Origin: Gammaproteobacteria bacterium Ga0077554
GTDB taxonomy: Bacteria; Pseudomonadota; Gammaproteobacteria; Ga0077554; Ga007554
Assembly: GCA_001464585.1 (NCBI GenBank)
Contig: LNFF01000008.1
Location: 113,784 to 177,783 of the forward strand
DNA length: 64,000 nt
Direction of reading: 5' to 3'
Part shown: piece by piece, positions 23,750 to 33,631 of the stretch
How the letters are laid out: the number at the start of each line of letters is the position of its first letter
Numbering within the stretch: the stretch's first letter is position 1
Program-made: the position numbers and the translations under genes
Notes under the pieces: generated by a model
Databases searched by the model: none
Seen by the model: the letters and a program-made list of their open reading frames with translations, nothing else
Told to the model about the DNA's origin: nothing

Positions 23750-26404
23750 ATGCAGCCTGTAAAAACCACCTGCCCTTATTGTGGTGTAGGCTGTGGTGTC
23801 GTAGTGACACCTGCTGCCGATGGCAGTGTTGAAGTTCAGGGTGATAGTGATCATCCCGCCAATTATGGCCGTCTCTGTTCCAAGGGTTCCGCGCTGGCTG
23901 AGACCATTGATCTGGATGGCCGCTTGCTGTATCCCGAAATCCGGGGTGCGCGTGTTGACTGGAGCGCAGCGCTCACCGTGGTCGCGGAAGGTTTTACGCG
24001 AATTATCCGCGAGCATGGGCCGGATGCAGTAGCATTATATGTATCTGGCCAATTGCTCACCGAAGATTATTATGTTGCCAACAAATTTATAAAAGGCTTT
24101 GTCGGCACTGCGAATATCGACACCAATTCACGGTTGTGCATGGCATCCAGTGTCGCGGGGCATAAGCGCGCATTTGGTGCGGATACCGTGCCTGGCAATT
24201 ACACCGATCTTGAGCAAGCGAATCTGATAGTGCTGGTGGGTTCTAACGCGGCCTGGTGCCATCCGGTGATTTTTCAACGTATCACGCAAGCCAAAAAACA
24301 AAATCCCGATCTTAAAATCATTGTCATTGACCCGCGCCGCACGCAAACCTGCGATATTGCCGATTTACATTTGCCGCTTAAACCAGGCACCGACACATTG
24401 CTGTTTAATGGTTTGTTGGCTTATCTGCATGGCAATGGCGATAGTAATCCGTATTTTATCAATGCGCATACCGAAGGGCTGGATGCGGCGCTACAGGCTG
24501 CTATATTCAGTACGCCCTCTGTTGAGTCCGTGGCACAGTCCTGCGGGTTGAAAGAAGCCGATGTCACGTTATTTTATCGCTGGTTTTCCTGCACTGAAAA
24601 AGTAGTCAGCGCTTATTCTCAAGGGGTTAATCAATCCTCCAGCGGCACGGACAAAGTAAATTCCATTATCAATTGCCATTTGCTGACGGGGCGCATTGGC
24701 CGTCCGGGCATGGGGCCGTTTTCCATTACTGGCCAACCCAATGCCATGGGGGGGCGCGAAGTGGGTGGTCTTGCCAATCAACTTGCCGCGCATATGGATC
24801 TTGAAAATCCCGCGCACCGCACCATTGTGAAAAATTTCTGGAACTCTCCTGTCATAGCTGATAAAGCCGGTCTTAAAGCAGTTGATATGTTCAAGGCGAT
24901 TGGTGATGGGCGCATCAAAGCCGTATGGATTATTGCGACTAATCCCGTCGATAGTTTGCCTGATGCGGATCAAGTACGTAAAGCATTACAGACCTGTGAG
25001 TTAGTGGTGGTGTCTGATTGTATGCACAACACCGACACCACCGCCCATGCGCATATTTTATTGCCGGCACTGGCGTGGGGTGAAAAAGATGGCACGGTCA
25101 CTAATTCCGAGCGCCGTATTTCACGGCAGCGGCCTTTTCTTGCGCCACCGGGTGAGGCCAAGGCCGATTGGTGGATGGTTGCGGAAGTTGCCCGGCGTAT
25201 GGGTTTTGCTGATGCATTTGACTATGGCTCAGCGGCACAGGTTTTTGCCGAACATGCCGCATTGTCCAGCATGAGTAATGCGGGGAGCCGTGATTTTGAT
25301 ATTGGTGGCTTGGCGTTGCTCGGTAGTGCTGGGTATGACGCGCTGTCACCGATACAATGGCCGGTAACGCATCAGCAGCCGCAAGGTACGGAGCGTCTGT
25401 TTGGTGATGGGCGTTTTTATACGCCCACGGGCAAAGCGCGCTTTATCGCGATTACGCCACGCCCGCCCGCGCATGCCACTGATGTGGAGTTTCCTTTTAT
25501 TTTAAACACCGGACGCGTGCGTGACCAATGGCACACCATGACGCGCACCGGAAAATCACCGCGCTTATCCGCACACATAACTGAACCGTACGCAGAGTTG
25601 CATCCTGAAGATGCAGTGCGCGTGGGTGTTAAAGAAGGCGCACTGGCGCGCATTAACAGCCGTTGGGGCGAGATGATCGCGCGCGTTAAAATTACCTCAG
25701 ATCAATTACGCGGCAGCATCTTTGTGCCGATTCACTGGACAGATCAGTTTTCCAGTCGCGGTCGAGTCGATGCGTTGGTGAATCCCGCCACTGATCCGGT
25801 GTCCGGCCAGCCCGAGTCCAAGCACACGCCAGTGCATATTCAACCCTATACACCAGCTTGGCATGGTTTTCTTTTATCGCAACGTCGCTTGAATTTTCAG
25901 AGCACAAGTTACTGGGTGAGCGCGGCAGGCAAAGATTTTTGGCGCTACGAATTGGCTGGTGAGCAAACCCCTGCCGATTGGGCACGGTGGGCGCGTGACT
26001 TGTTATGCTCGCCTAACGAGAAAGTGGAGTGGGCAGATTATCTGGACAAAGCCGCTGGCCGCTATCGCGGCGCACGCATTGTCAATAATCGCCTGGAAAG
26101 CTGCGTGTTTGTCGCGCCGACGTTTGAGTTACCACCACGCACCTGGCTGGCGGGATTGTTTGCCAAAGATGAACTGTCTCCTGAGGAGCGCGCCAGCCTG
26201 CTGGCGGGGCGTCCCGGTAAAGGCCAGAGCGACGCGGGCCGGATTGTCTGCGCCTGTTTTGCGGTGGGCATTAATACCATTACGGATGCCATACGCAAAA
26301 ACCAGCTCACTACGCCCGAAGCGATTGGCATGGCATTAAAAGCCGGCACTAATTGTGGTTCGTGTATTCCTGAGTTGAAAGCGCTGATTGCAGAAACTAC
26401 GTAA
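23750..26404 (+). CDS. nasA: Assimilatory nitrate reductase catalytic subunit NasA
   Basis: An 884-residue molybdopterin oxidoreductase. The N-terminal [4Fe-4S] motif is TTCPYCGVGCGVVV with a fourth cysteine in GRLCSKGS. The Mo-bis-MGD region follows (NIDTNSRLCMASSVAGHKRA, GRPGMGPFSITGQPNAMGGR). A C-terminal molydopterin dinucleotide-binding domain lies near residue 590 (LNTGRVRDQWHTMTRTGK), and a BFD-like [2Fe-2S] domain ends the protein (VCACFAVGINTI and NCGSCIPELKALI). The fused BFD domain is typical of NasA enzymes fed by NAD(P)H or ferredoxin through a flavoprotein. The ATG at 23750 is chosen over a GTG seven codons earlier because the family starts near CPYCGVGCG. Its cofactor depends on the moaB-moeA-mobA genes at 8.6-11 kb. 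Confidence 0.95.
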   Translation: MQPVKTTCPYCGVGCGVVVTPAADGSVEVQGDSDHPANYGRLCSKGSALAETIDLDGRLLYPEIRGARVDWSAALTVVAEGFTRIIREHGPDAVALYVSGQLLTEDYYVANKFIKGFVGTANIDTNSRLCMASSVAGHKRAFGADTVPGNYTDLEQANLIVLVGSNAAWCHPVIFQRITQAKKQNPDLKIIVIDPRRTQTCDIADLHLPLKPGTDTLLFNGLLAYLHGNGDSNPYFINAHTEGLDAALQAAIFSTPSVESVAQSCGLKEADVTLFYRWFSCTEKVVSAYSQGVNQSSSGTDKVNSIINCHLLTGRIGRPGMGPFSITGQPNAMGGREVGGLANQLAAHMDLENPAHRTIVKNFWNSPVIADKAGLKAVDMFKAIGDGRIKAVWIIATNPVDSLPDADQVRKALQTCELVVVSDCMHNTDTTAHAHILLPALAWGEKDGTVTNSERRISRQRPFLAPPGEAKADWWMVAEVARRMGFADAFDYGSAAQVFAEHAALSSMSNAGSRDFDIGGLALLGSAGYDALSPIQWPVTHQQPQGTERLFGDGRFYTPTGKARFIAITPRPPAHATDVEFPFILNTGRVRDQWHTMTRTGKSPRLSAHITEPYAELHPEDAVRVGVKEGALARINSRWGEMIARVKITSDQLRGSIFVPIHWTDQFSSRGRVDALVNPATDPVSGQPESKHTPVHIQPYTPAWHGFLLSQRRLNFQSTSYWVSAAGKDFWRYELAGEQTPADWARWARDLLCSPNEKVEWADYLDKAAGRYRGARIVNNRLESCVFVAPTFELPPRTWLAGLFAKDELSPEERASLLAGRPGKGQSDAGRIVCACFAVGINTITDAIRKNQLTTPEAIGMALKAGTNCGSCIPELKALIAETT

Positions 26405-26711
26405 CCAGCCCACCTTTCACCGACGAAGATCATACAGCAGCACAACCGAGCTATGAGGTCAATTACAGGCTACAGGGCCTATCTTGAAATTTTGGTGCGC
26501 CTCAGTTGTGTGTTTCACCACGCGACCGGGGCTGATCTTCAGTTCCATCAGGAAAACCAAATCTTCGAAAAACTTGATCGCCATAAGCGCCTCTATAAAG
26601 ACCTGTGAATAACGCCATTACAGTGATTATTATCAGGCCATAAATAAGAGGCCACACGTGCCATTCGGGGTTAACATGCGAGGAATTAATGGGTGGCGCC
26701 ACCCACCACTT
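26405..26711. other. Gap after nasA, no convincing gene
   Basis: Roughly 300 bp without a clear gene. A 51-codon frame (26453-26608) is open, but it lacks a ribosome binding site and any recognisable motif. Confidence 0.5.
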
Positions 26712-26850
26712 ATACAAGGGTAGGCACGTTTTTTTGTGCCCACACGGTAAAAGCACGGGGAATCCGCGATTACAAAATCCACCCGCCATCCTGTGTCACG
26801 TTCATTTGATACGCGTGGGCAAACAAAAAGACGTTTGCCCACCCTTGTAT
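26712..26850. repeat. Inverted-repeat element of about 140 bp
   Basis: The ends are complementary: ATACAAGGGTAGGCACG at the left and the complement of CGTTTGCCCACCCTTGTAT at the right, with one or two mismatches. Each end also forms its own hairpin (GTAGGCAC/GTGCCCAC, and GTGGGCAAAC/GTTTGCCCAC at 26815-26842). It is non-coding and resembles other small dispersed GGGTGGGCA-type repeats seen in environmental gammaproteobacteria. Confidence 0.65.
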
Positions 26851-27032
26851 CTCTCTCGATATTCTGATTAGCTGTCAGCGTATCAGGGCGTGTGATGAAC
26901 TTGTGCCCACCCGAAGGCCTTGAGCCTGACACGTAGATCAAGTCGCACACGCCAACTTTCTCAATAGACTGAATGGTATCCAAGCCCCTTCATCCTGAAA
27001 TGAGGCTGTATGTACAAGGTGAGTGAAAAGAG

Positions 27033-28010
27033 ATGATGATAATTGGTATTGATGTTGGCAAAGCAAAGTTGGACGCCTTGTGGTTGAAAGATACCACAAC
27101 CGGCGCCAACAAGACCAAAATGTTCGCCAACACCGCGCAAGGACACGCGGCCCTGATTGAGTGGGCGCTGCATCAGACCCAAAGCCCGCTCGAATCACTG
27201 CATTTCATCATGGAGGCCACGGGAGTTTATAGTGATGCGATTGCCCATGCGCTTTATCAGGCCGGTGCCCAGGTGTCCGTGCTCAATCCCGCCCACGTGC
27301 GTGACTATGCAAAAAGTATCGGTGTACGCACTAAAACCGATAAAAAAGACAGCGGGGTATTGGCACGCTATGGCGCTACCCAACAGCCGCGCTTATGGCG
27401 ACCAGAACCGACCGAAATTCGCTATTTAAAAGCGCTTTTGAGCCGTTATGAGGCGATCAATGAGGACATTCAGCGGGAAAAAAATCGCCGTGAAAAGGCC
27501 GAAGTAATCCAGGCGGTTGATGTGGTGACCTCCATCGATACGGTACTCGAACAATTGATTAAAGAGAAAAAGCGACTGGAGCAGTTAATCAATCAACACA
27601 TTGACCAACATCCCCGCTTAAAACAGGACCGGGAATTTCTTGAAAGTATTCCAGGGGTAGGTCCGGTTGTGTCGCGTTACATGCTCTCCGTTTTGCGCAG
27701 CCGCGCGTTTGAATCAGGCCCGCAGAGCGCGGCCTTTTTGGGTCTCGTGCCTGTGCACCACGAATCCGGTTCCAGCGTGCGGGGTCGTGCGCGGTTATCG
27801 AAAACCGGCAATGCCACCGTCCGCGCCAAGCTCTACATGGCGGCCGTCGTGGCGATACAGCATAACCCGGATATTAAAAAGCAATATGAGCGACTTTTAA
27901 AAAATGGCAAAACAAAAATGTCGGCACTCGGTGCGGCGATGCGTAAGTTAGTACAGATTTGTTTTGGTGTGTTAAAACACCAAAAATCATATCGTGCGCA
28001 AGCCGTTTAA
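27033..28010 (+). CDS. IS110-family transposase (DEDD type)
   Basis: A complete 325-residue transposase. The N-terminal RuvC-like DEDD domain opens with MMIIGIDVGKAKLDALWL (first Asp), contains FIMEATGVYSDAIAHAL (Glu) and KTDKKDSGVLARYGA (Asp-Asp). The C-terminal Transposase_20 domain has ESIPGVGPVVSRYMLSVL and ends in a Ser-rich strand with RGRARLSKTGNATVRAKLYM. IS110 elements insert without long terminal repeats and use a bridge RNA encoded in their non-coding ends. The left non-coding flank runs from roughly 26850; the right flank is short. Exact ends are not defined here. The frame is intact, so the element may be active. Confidence 0.93.
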   Translation: MMIIGIDVGKAKLDALWLKDTTTGANKTKMFANTAQGHAALIEWALHQTQSPLESLHFIMEATGVYSDAIAHALYQAGAQVSVLNPAHVRDYAKSIGVRTKTDKKDSGVLARYGATQQPRLWRPEPTEIRYLKALLSRYEAINEDIQREKNRREKAEVIQAVDVVTSIDTVLEQLIKEKKRLEQLINQHIDQHPRLKQDREFLESIPGVGPVVSRYMLSVLRSRAFESGPQSAAFLGLVPVHHESGSSVRGRARLSKTGNATVRAKLYMAAVVAIQHNPDIKKQYERLLKNGKTKMSALGAAMRKLVQICFGVLKHQKSYRAQAV

Positions 28011-28073
28011 AGGGCTTGCGCAAGGTGGAGGGAGATGGTATCTGCCCGGCTGCGTTATTGAAAATCGCGATGG

Positions 28074-31000
28074 CTACTGAAACAGTTCAGCGCTATTCAA
28101 AATACCCGTAGCCCCCCCGCCAGTGACCAGCACCTTGCCAGTGGGCAGCAGCGTGGCGGTGTGATAAATCCTTGCTGTCGCCATCCTGCCAGTGGCACTG
28201 AAGCTACCCGTCGCTGGGTCGTATAGCTCCGCGCTATTAAAAAAAGTAGATCCATCCCACCCTCCAGTGACCAGCACCTTGCCATTGGGTAGTAACGTGG
28301 CGGTGTGATAAACCCTTACTGTCGTCATGCTGCCTGTGGCGCTGAAACTGCCGGTCGCCGGGTCATATAACTCCGCACCAGCAGATTCCCCGGTGACCAG
28401 CACCTTGCCACTGGGCAGCAACGTGGCGGTGTGACGCCATCTCGCCGTCGCCATGTTTGAAGCTGCCACTGTCGGCAATCGTCACCGTGGCGCTGGTGGG
28501 CGTGCCGAGGCTGTAGGCGGCGTTGGCAACCAGGGCGAGTACCACGGTCTCGTTACCTTCCGCCGCGTTGTCGGCCAGCGGGGTGACCGCCACCGTAAGA
28601 CTGGCCTGGTTGGCCGGGATGGTGACGATGCCGCTGATCTGCGCATAGTCAGCACCGTTGGTTGCGGTGCTGCCGCTGAGGGTGACGCTCACGTCCAGCG
28701 CCAGATTCTGCGCGCCACCGCTGCGGGTGATGACGAAGCTACCGGGGTCGAGACCCACCTCCGAGGCTGACGCATCCGGGGCGGTGACCAAGACCAGCGG
28801 CGTTCCCGGCGTACCGTCGTTATCAATGATCGTGGCGGTGGCCTGACTGTTGCCGATATCGGCGTTGACCGCGCTGACCAGGTCCAGGAAAAAGCTCTCG
28901 GTGGCCTCGGCGACCGTGTCGTCGCGCAGGATCACGCGCACCGTCTTGACGGTCTCGCCGACGGCGAAGTTCAGCGTCGTGTCGCCGTGAACGTAGTCGG
29001 TGTTAAACGACGCCGTGCCCTGGCTATTGAGGGCGCGCACGCTCACCGTCTGGGTGCCGGGGGCGCTCAGGCGCACGATGAAGTCGGCATAGGTCTGATC
29101 TTCACCCACCGTCACATCCGCCACGCTGATCATCGGGCGAGCCTGCGGCGCGGGACCACTGTCGGCGATGGTCACCGTCGCGCTGTCGGCACTGCCGAGG
29201 ATGTAGGCGGCGTTGGCGGTGAGGGCGAATACCACCGTCTCGCTGGTTTCGACGAGGTTGTCGGCCAGCGGCGTGATCGTCACTGTGGTGCTGGTCTCAT
29301 TGGCGGGGATGGTGACGGTGATCGGGAACTGCCATTGCCAGCGCTGCCGCCGATGGTGTACCGCACTTGCAGCGCCTGACTCAGCGCACCGCCGCTGCGG
29401 GTGAAGGTGAACGTGCCGGGGTCGAGACCCGCTTCCGAGGCCGCCGCATCAGTGGCGGTGATCGTCACCGTGGCGCTGTTGTCCGCAATCGTCACCGTCG
29501 CACTATCGGACGCGCCGAGGGTGTAGGCGGCGTGGGCGGTGAGGGTGAACACCACCGTCTCGCTGGTTTCGACGAGGTTGTCGGCCAGCGGCGTGATCGT
29601 CACTGTGGTGCTGGTCTCATTGGCGGGGATGGTGACGGTGATCGGGAAGCCAGCGCTACCGCCGATGGTATACCGCACTTGCAACGCCTGATTCAGCGCG
29701 CCGCCGCTGCGGGTGATGGTGAACATGCCGGGGTCGAGACCCGCTTCCGAGGCGGCTGCATTAGAGGCGGTGATCGAAACGATGGCGGCATTCGGTGGAG
29801 CTACTGTGACGGTCACCGTATCAGGCGCGTTGTTGACCGTACCGTCATTAACGATCAGTTGCACGGTATAGGTGCCGACAACATCCGGCGTGTAGGTCAG
29901 CGTGTCATTGTCCAGGTCGCTTGATGCCGACCCGTTGAGCGTAACTGCCGTGCCGATGTTGCCCGTCTGGTCGATACCAGCATTGGCAGTAGGCGCGCGG
30001 TTGGCCGCAGGTGTGACGGTAATCATCACGGTATCCGGCGGACTGTTCGTGGTGCCATCGCTGACGATGAGCTGTACGACGTAATCGCCGGCGTGGGTCG
30101 CAGTGAACGTGGGGCGGGATGTGCCTGATTGGCTCAGGGTCGCGGTACTGCCCGACGGCACACTGGTAAACGACCAGCTATACACCAAGGCATCGTTGTT
30201 CGCGTCGGTGGAGGCGCGGCCATCGAGGGTGACGGTGGCGCCGACGTTTACCGTTTGATCCGGCCCGGCGTTCGCCACCGGCACGGGATTGAAGGTGGTC
30301 ACGATCAGGGTGTCAGGCGGGCTGCTCAGCACGCCGTCGTTGACGATGAGTTGTGCGATATACGTGCCGACACGGTCCACGACAAAGAGCGGATTGACGA
30401 TGTTGAGCGCCGACAAGGGGGCGGTACTGCCTGCGGGGCGCGCGGTGAACGACCAACTGTAGCTTAGTGGCGCGCCTTCGGGATCACGCGAAGCGGCACC
30501 ATCCAACCGCACCGTGCCACCCAAGGCGGCGCTCTGGTCGGGGCCGGCGTTGGCGGTCGGCACCACGTTGTCGGTGGTGACGGTGACGGTGTCGGCCACG
30601 CTATTCACGAACCCATCGTTGACGATGAGCTGGGCAACATAGGTGCCGGGAACATCCGCCGTAAATGTTGGATTAACGGCGGTGGCCGCTGACAGGCTGG
30701 CCGCGCTGCCCGCGGGCCGGGTGGTCAGCGACCAGGCGAAGGTCAGCAGGTTGCCATCAATGTCGGACGACGCCACGCCGTTGAGTTGCACGGTTGAACC
30801 CAGCGTGACACCCTGATCTATGCCAGCATTGGCGACTGGCGGGGTGTTGCGCGTGGAAATGGTGACGGTGCTTGGCGCGCTGTCGGCGGCGCCATCGTTG
30901 ACGATGAGCTGCACCTGATAGCTGCCCGCTCGATCGGCAACAAAAGTGGGATTAACCGTGGTTGCGCCGGTGAGCGTGGCGGTGCTGCCAGCGGGAATTG

Positions 31001-31724
31001 ACGCAGTAAACGACCATCTGAAACTCAAAGTATCGCCATCTGCATCGCTTGAGGCGGAACCGTTCAGCGTAACGGTGCTGCCGATGAAAATGCCCTGATT
31101 ACTGCCTGCATTAGCTACAGGTGGGCTATTGATTGTAGAAATCGCAACGGTATCCGTGCTGCTGGCTTTACCATCGCTCACGCTCACCTGGACGACGTAG
31201 TTGCCGGGGCGGTCTATGACGAAACCGGGCGTGACGGTGTTGGGATTTGAGAGTGTTGCTGTGCTGCCCGGTGGTTTTGAGACAAAGCTCCACTGGAAGG
31301 TCAGCGCATTGCCGTCGGCGTCACTGGAATCGCTGGCGCTCAACGCGACGGTGCGGCCTACGGTGACGGTTTGATCCGGCCCGGCGTTCACGATGGGCGG
31401 GGTATTGGGCTTGATGGCCTGGCACGCATTGGGTTCCAGCGGGTAACCGGAACGCCCCACATTCGAGGCGACAAAACCATAGTCGATCTTATCAATGATG
31501 CGGTCGCCGTTGGTGTCAGCGCATGCACAGCGTGTGACCGAGACGATATCACGGCCGATGCAACTCGCGACGGCGGAAACATCAAGGGTATTGACCCGGC
31601 CGTCGCCAGTTACGTCTGGGTCGTTGGCGGCGAATGCGGCGTGTTGCCAGAGCAGCGCCACTATGGCAAGAACAAAAACCAGGAACGATTGCTTGTATGT
31701 GCTTGTCCTTTTGTATGCGTTCAT
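28074..31724 (-). pseudogene. Frame-disrupted secreted protein: dockerin / PKD repeats / Calx-beta / kelch
   Basis: Three reading frames on the minus strand belong together. The first (start ATG 31724, signal peptide ending AAFAAND) has a dockerin-like unit (DPDVTGDGRVNTLDVSA, CADTNGDRIIDKIDYG), then about seven PKD/Ig-like repeats of about 95 residues (VNAGPDQTVTVGRTV, VANAGIDQGVTLGSTV and similar) and Calx-beta repeats. It shifts frame near 29320, where one repeat carries 8 extra bases (AATGGCAG) relative to its neighbour copy at about 29640. The second frame (28363-29283) continues with Calx-beta domains. The third (28074-28478) has kelch repeats ([15 protein letters not shown]). Near 28460 the frame breaks again. 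The intact product would be about 1,200 residues, secreted or surface attached. Real decay and assembly error in the repeats cannot be told apart here. Confidence 0.85.
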
Positions 31725-31825
31725 TCCTGAAACCCCCAGAGATAGTTGATTATAGTATTGCGCTGCACTTCCATTGTCATCTCGACCACAAGCTGTTCGA
31801 AATGGCACAACTGTGACCATGTTAT

Positions 31826-31918
31826 TGTCATCCCGAACGAAGTGAGGGATCTTCAGGATTCCTCGCGGTGCTCGGAATGACAGGGGAATACCCCGCCCCA
31901 AGGGGCGGGGTATTCCCC
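31826..31918. repeat. Dispersed repeat family 1, copy C, with a 17-bp hairpin
   Basis: Begins TGTCATCCCGAACGAAGTGA like copies A and B but ends in a different hairpin. GGGGAATACCCCGCCCC (31883-31899) pairs perfectly with 31902-31918 across a 2-base loop. It lies upstream of the disrupted repeat-protein gene and about 165 bp before the DUF5666 gene. Confidence 0.85.
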
Positions 31919-32083
31919 ATTACCTGAAAAAAATAACGGATAACTGTTGACATTATCAATAATTGGGATTATATTCCCATATACAGAGGATTGAACGGTG
32001 CAATCCTCGTCTAATTTCAGGGTTCAAGCTCACGTGTGTTTCGCAGCATTATAGATATTACCCATGTTTCAAGGAGGTTATTT

Positions 32084-33516
32084 ATGAATACTTTATCAAA
32101 AGGCGTACTGGTCGCTCTCGGGTTGGTCACATTGGCCTCGTGCGGCGGTGGCAGCGATGGCGGCATTGCTGCTGGCGGCACGGGCGGCACGGGCATCAGC
32201 CAGGGGCCAGTTTCTGGTTTTGGCAGCGTGTATATCAACGGCGTCAAGTTCAACACCGATGGGGCGACAGCCACCACGGTCGAGGATAGCGTGGGCACAG
32301 GCCAGGCTGGTTTGAAGCTCGGCATGGTGGCCACGGTTGAGTGGGAGAAGGATGCAACTACTGGCAAGTATCGCGCCAAGAGCATCAAGTATTCCGATGA
32401 TGTGCAAGGCCCGGCTACTGTCACTGGTGCTACCACCCTCACAGTGCTTGGTCAATCGGTCATCGTCGATGCCCTGACGGTATTCGAAGGTGACGGCACA
32501 ACCAGTCTCACCAGCCTGGCTGACCTACCAGTCGGCCGCGTCGTTGAAGTCAGCGGTCTGGAGGATAATACCGGAGCGATCCGCGCCACCCGCATCGAAC
32601 TCAAAGGGGTGGGTGCAGAATACGAATTGAAGGGGATTGTGAGTGACTCCAGTGGTACTACATTCACTCTGGGCACGCAAGCGTGCTCCTGAGTGGATCT
32701 GCTACGCTGCCTGCCAATGGTGCGTGCGTAGAGGTGAAAGGTGCCGCTCTTGACGGTGCTGCGCTCGTGGCTACCGTGGTCGAGACTGATGATAGTTGTG
32801 CATTGGGTGGCACGGTGGCCGTCAACATGGAAGTAGAATTGGAAGGTTATGTAAGTGACTTTACTGCATCCGGCTTCAAGGTCAATGGTCAATCGGTGCA
32901 GGTTACCTCAGCAACCGTGTATGATGATAAGGGACTTGCCAGTAATAGCACTATCCTTGTTAACGGCGCGAGGGTTGAGGTCGAGGGCAAAATGAACAGT
33001 AGTAACATACTCGTCGCGACAAAAGTCTCTCTGGATCCCGAACTGGGCGAACGCCCGGAAAGCTCGATTGAGATGGAGATTCCCGCTGGTCTGGCGGTAG
33101 CGGCTACCCCTACTACTCTGACAGTCTTCGGTATCACGGTGACAGTGAACGACTCCACCCGGTTTGAAGATGGCATCCTGCGTGATCTGTCGGATATCAG
33201 CGGCCGTTCTTTGGATATCGACGCTTACGCAAGTGGTACTACTGTGGTTGCTACGCGCATACGCGACAAGAGTACCAGTGAGCCAGAGTTGCAAGGTCCC
33301 GTAACGGCGAGTTCGATTGTAGGTACGAGTTCTCTGGGAATCCTGGGTGTAACGGTAAATACCAGTGGTACAACTCAGTACCGGGATATCAATGGTGGAA
33401 CACTCACCGCCAGCGCCTTCTTCAGCCAGGCCGCAGCCTCTGGTGCCGTAGTCAAGGCCAAGGGAGCGGTCAGCGGTAGCACTATGACCGCGACAGAGCT
33501 GGAAATCGAGGATTAA
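32084..33516 (+). pseudogene. DUF5666-type lipoprotein gene with one frameshift
   Basis: The first frame (32084-32692) starts behind a perfect AAGGAGGT site. It has a lipoprotein signal (LVTLASCGGGSDGG, lipobox cysteine near residue 21) and beta-rich repeats (GFGSVYINGVKFNTDGA, TVTGATTLTVLGQSVIVDA) of the DUF5666 kind. It stops soon after ...TFTLGTQ. The second frame (from about 32683 to 33516) continues the same repeat pattern (VELEGYVSDFTASGFKVNGQ, TVFGITVTVNDSTRFEDG). Losing one base near 32678 would explain the break. The joined product would be about 475 residues, an exported or surface beta-rich lipoprotein of unknown function. A UUCG-loop terminator follows. Confidence 0.85.
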
Positions 33517-33540
33517 CTTGTAACAGGGTGGATATCACCA

Positions 33541-33568
33541 AAGGGGCCTCTTCGGAGGCCCCTTTTTT
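33541..33568 (+). terminator. Intrinsic terminator after the DUF5666 gene
   Basis: AAGGGGCCTC (33541-33550), loop TTCG, GAGGCCCCTT (33555-33564), then further T residues: a perfect 10-bp stem with a stable UUCG tetraloop and a T tract. Confidence 0.92.
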
Positions 33569-33631
33569 GTGCGCGCTTGGGCAAGCCTGCTGGAATTTAT
33601 GCAACCTTCGGGTGAAGGATTCTATGGTAAG

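Noticed and set aside
26453..26608. A 51-codon ORF after nasA
   Set aside because: It has no ribosome binding site, no recognisable motif and atypical composition.
26973..28042. Direct repeat ATGGTATC on either side of the IS110 gene as element boundaries
   Set aside because: Only 8 bases, and the left copy would leave just 53 bp of 5' non-coding end, too short for a bridge RNA; chance is likely. Mentioned as a lead only.
28453..30467. Several plus-strand frames rich in Gly, Arg and Val
   Set aside because: They are antisense images of the Calx-beta/PKD repeats (G+C-rich repeated DNA) and only repeat the same unit.
31725..31901. N-terminal extension of the PKD/kelch protein
   Set aside because: The extra 59 codons run through a dispersed repeat; the ATG at 31724 has its own purine-rich site and a proper signal peptide.
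28074..33516. CRISPR array
   Set aside because: The repeats here are protein-domain repeats of about 90 codons, not short direct repeats with unique spacers. No CRISPR array or cas gene was found in the window.
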